Assembly: GCA_937893225.1 (NCBI GenBank)
Contig: CALBJM010000325.1
Location: 1 to 7,373 of the forward strand
Source: an uncultured Erysipelotrichaceae bacterium
Lineage (GTDB): Bacteria > Bacillota_I > Bacilli_A > Erysipelotrichales > Erysipelotrichaceae
Direction of reading: 5' to 3'
DNA length: 7,373 nt
Part shown: positions 6,781 to 7,373 of the stretch, piece by piece
How positions within the stretch are numbered: the first letter of the stretch is position 1
Layout: each line of letters opens with the position of its first letter
The notes under the pieces: model-generated
Told to the model about the DNA's origin: nothing
The model's database searches: none
What the model saw: only the letters and a program-made list of their open reading frames with translations
Program-made: the position numbers and the translations under genes

Positions 6781-6963
6781 TTACTTTCCTCTTCTTCTAG
6801 CCTTACGAGCTGCTTCACTCTTAAGCTTTCTCTTGATGCCTGGTTTTACATAGTATTCTCTCTTACGAGCTTCTGCTAATGTACCATTACGGCTAACCTG
6901 ACGCTTGAAGCGGCGTAATGCATCATCTAAATTTTCGTTTTCCTTAACGATTACTCTTGCCAT
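6781..6963 (-). CDS. rpsU: 30S ribosomal protein S21
   Basis: Small basic protein of the 30S subunit, bound near the 16S rRNA 3' end and the mRNA exit region. 60 residues, a normal size. The sequence is the family pattern throughout: MARVIVKENENLDDALRRFKR at the start, REYYVKPGIKRKLKSEAARK in the middle and a basic RRRGK end. The ATG at 6963-6961 follows AAGGCGGTGA (6979-6970), nearly the full anti-16S complement, by 6 nt. It has its own likely promoter and a terminator directly after the stop. In related genomes rpsU heads or precedes the phoH-ybeY-era cluster, as here; yqeY, which often follows rpsU, is absent. Confidence 0.97.
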   Translation of the reverse strand: MARVIVKENENLDDALRRFKRQVSRNGTLAEARKREYYVKPGIKRKLKSEAARKARRRGK

Positions 6964-6969
6964 AGTTAC

Positions 6970-6979
6970 TCACCGCCTT
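6970..6979 (-). promoter_or_regulatory. Strong ribosome binding site of rpsU
   Basis: AAGGCGGTGA on the minus strand, one base off the ideal AAGGAGGTGA, 6 nt before the ATG. Such a long match fits a highly translated ribosomal protein gene. Confidence 0.8.
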
Positions 6980-6989
6980 TCCCGTTCGT

Positions 6990-7005
6990 GCTAAAGTATT
7001 TTAGC
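6990..7005. repeat. Inverted repeat over the rpsU -10 box
   Basis: Perfect 6-bp arms GCTAAA (6990-6995) and TTTAGC (7000-7005) around a 4-nt centre. It covers the -10 box and the predicted start region of the rpsU promoter. No T run follows on either strand, so it is not a usual terminator; an operator or chance dyad are the alternatives. Confidence 0.45.
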
Positions 7006-7026
7006 AAAATAAGAAACTAAATGCAA
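6998..7026 (-). promoter_or_regulatory. Likely promoter of rpsU
   Basis: Minus-strand -35 TTGCAT (7026-7021, 3 of 6), 17-bp spacer and extended -10 TGC-TAAAAT (7006-6998; 5 of 6 with the upstream TG). The predicted start is near 6991, giving a leader of about 28 nt. The -35 box directly abuts the stop codon of the upstream MATE gene. Confidence 0.55.
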
Positions 7027-7373
7027 TTACTTTTTGAAATCTTTTAAGTCAATATTATTTTGATATCCAAGTCCATTTTTACGCATGATCAAATATGTCA
7101 CGGAAATTGCAATAACCGTTATAAACCAACTGATTGGATATGCCCACATCAATACGGTAAATGATCTATGTGCAGCAAAATATGTATACAAATAAATGAT
7201 TCTAACACCACATATACCAACTAAAGCAATCATTGCCGGTTTTAGAGATTCGCCATATCCACGCATCGCCCCAGAAATAATGTCAATTGTTCCATTTACA
7301 ACTTCAAAAGACAATATCCAAAAAATTCTTTGATACCCATATTCTATGACCTCAGGATCCGAGTTGAATATAT
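7027..7373 (-). CDS. MATE family efflux transporter, C-terminal part (cut by window edge)
   Basis: Last 114 residues of a multidrug and toxic compound extrusion (MATE/NorM-type, PF01554) membrane protein, expected to export organic cations or drugs using an ion gradient. The frame is open to the window edge; a TTG near 7314 is internal, since the family sequence continues upstream (SDPEVIEYGYQRIFW). Visible marks are the FEVVNGTIDIISGAMRGYGES stretch typical of the second MATE half, then two hydrophobic segments, about PAMIALVGICGVRIIYLYTYF and VLMWAYPISWFITVIAISVTYLI, corresponding to the last two membrane helices, and a short charged tail. The substrate cannot be told. It reads towards rpsU with a 63-nt gap and no clear terminator, so some read-through into rpsU is possible. 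Confidence 0.88.
   Translation of the reverse strand, partial: IFNSDPEVIEYGYQRIFWILSFEVVNGTIDIISGAMRGYGESLKPAMIALVGICGVRIIYLYTYFAAHRSFTVLMWAYPISWFITVIAISVTYLIMRKNGLGYQNNIDLKDFKK

Noticed and set aside
1..7373. A novel defence, mobile or biosynthetic system
   Set aside because: Nearly every base is accounted for by known core genes and short regulatory gaps; no transposase, integrase, repeat array, toxin-antitoxin pair or unknown gene was seen.

Overview
The window is an ordinary core-genome region of a low-GC Gram-positive bacterium. The AT-rich DNA, strong GGAGG-type ribosome sites and gene order (rpsU-phoH-ybeY-era-recO-glyS-dnaG) match the Firmicutes core cluster known from Bacillus subtilis. 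A single-chain glycyl-tRNA synthetase and a compact cluster suggest an Erysipelotrichia-like (Bulleidia/Solobacterium-type) organism. That placement is inference; the phylum-level call is much firmer.

All genes but one are on the minus strand. In their direction of transcription (right to left) they are: the C-terminal part of a MATE-family transporter (7373-7027, cut by the window edge); rpsU, ribosomal protein S21 (6963-6781), with its own promoter and a terminator; phoH (6730-5777); then, after an opposing gene, ybeY (3955-3503), era (3493-2597), recO (2604-1858), glyS (1794-403) and the N-terminal part of dnaG (385-1, cut by the edge). The plus-strand gene is a Na+/phosphate cotransporter with a C-terminal PhoU-like domain (4095-5753). 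It sits between phoH and ybeY, where B. subtilis has further minus-strand members of the cluster.

Transcription units can be read fairly well. A 139-bp divergent region (3956-4094) carries one promoter for ybeY-era-recO and one for the transporter. A hairpin between the transporter and phoH looks like a two-way terminator. Another terminator begins inside the last codons of recO, and a likely glyS promoter overlaps it, so glyS-dnaG can be expressed apart from ybeY-era-recO. The leader of glyS is too short for a T-box.

Functionally the block is translation and replication housekeeping: S21, 16S rRNA maturation and 30S assembly (YbeY, Era), glycine charging (GlyS), recombinational repair (RecO) and primer synthesis (DnaG). 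I found no RNA genes, CRISPR, insertion sequences or phage genes, and no convincing undescribed system. The points worth a second look concern regulatory layout and cluster rearrangement.
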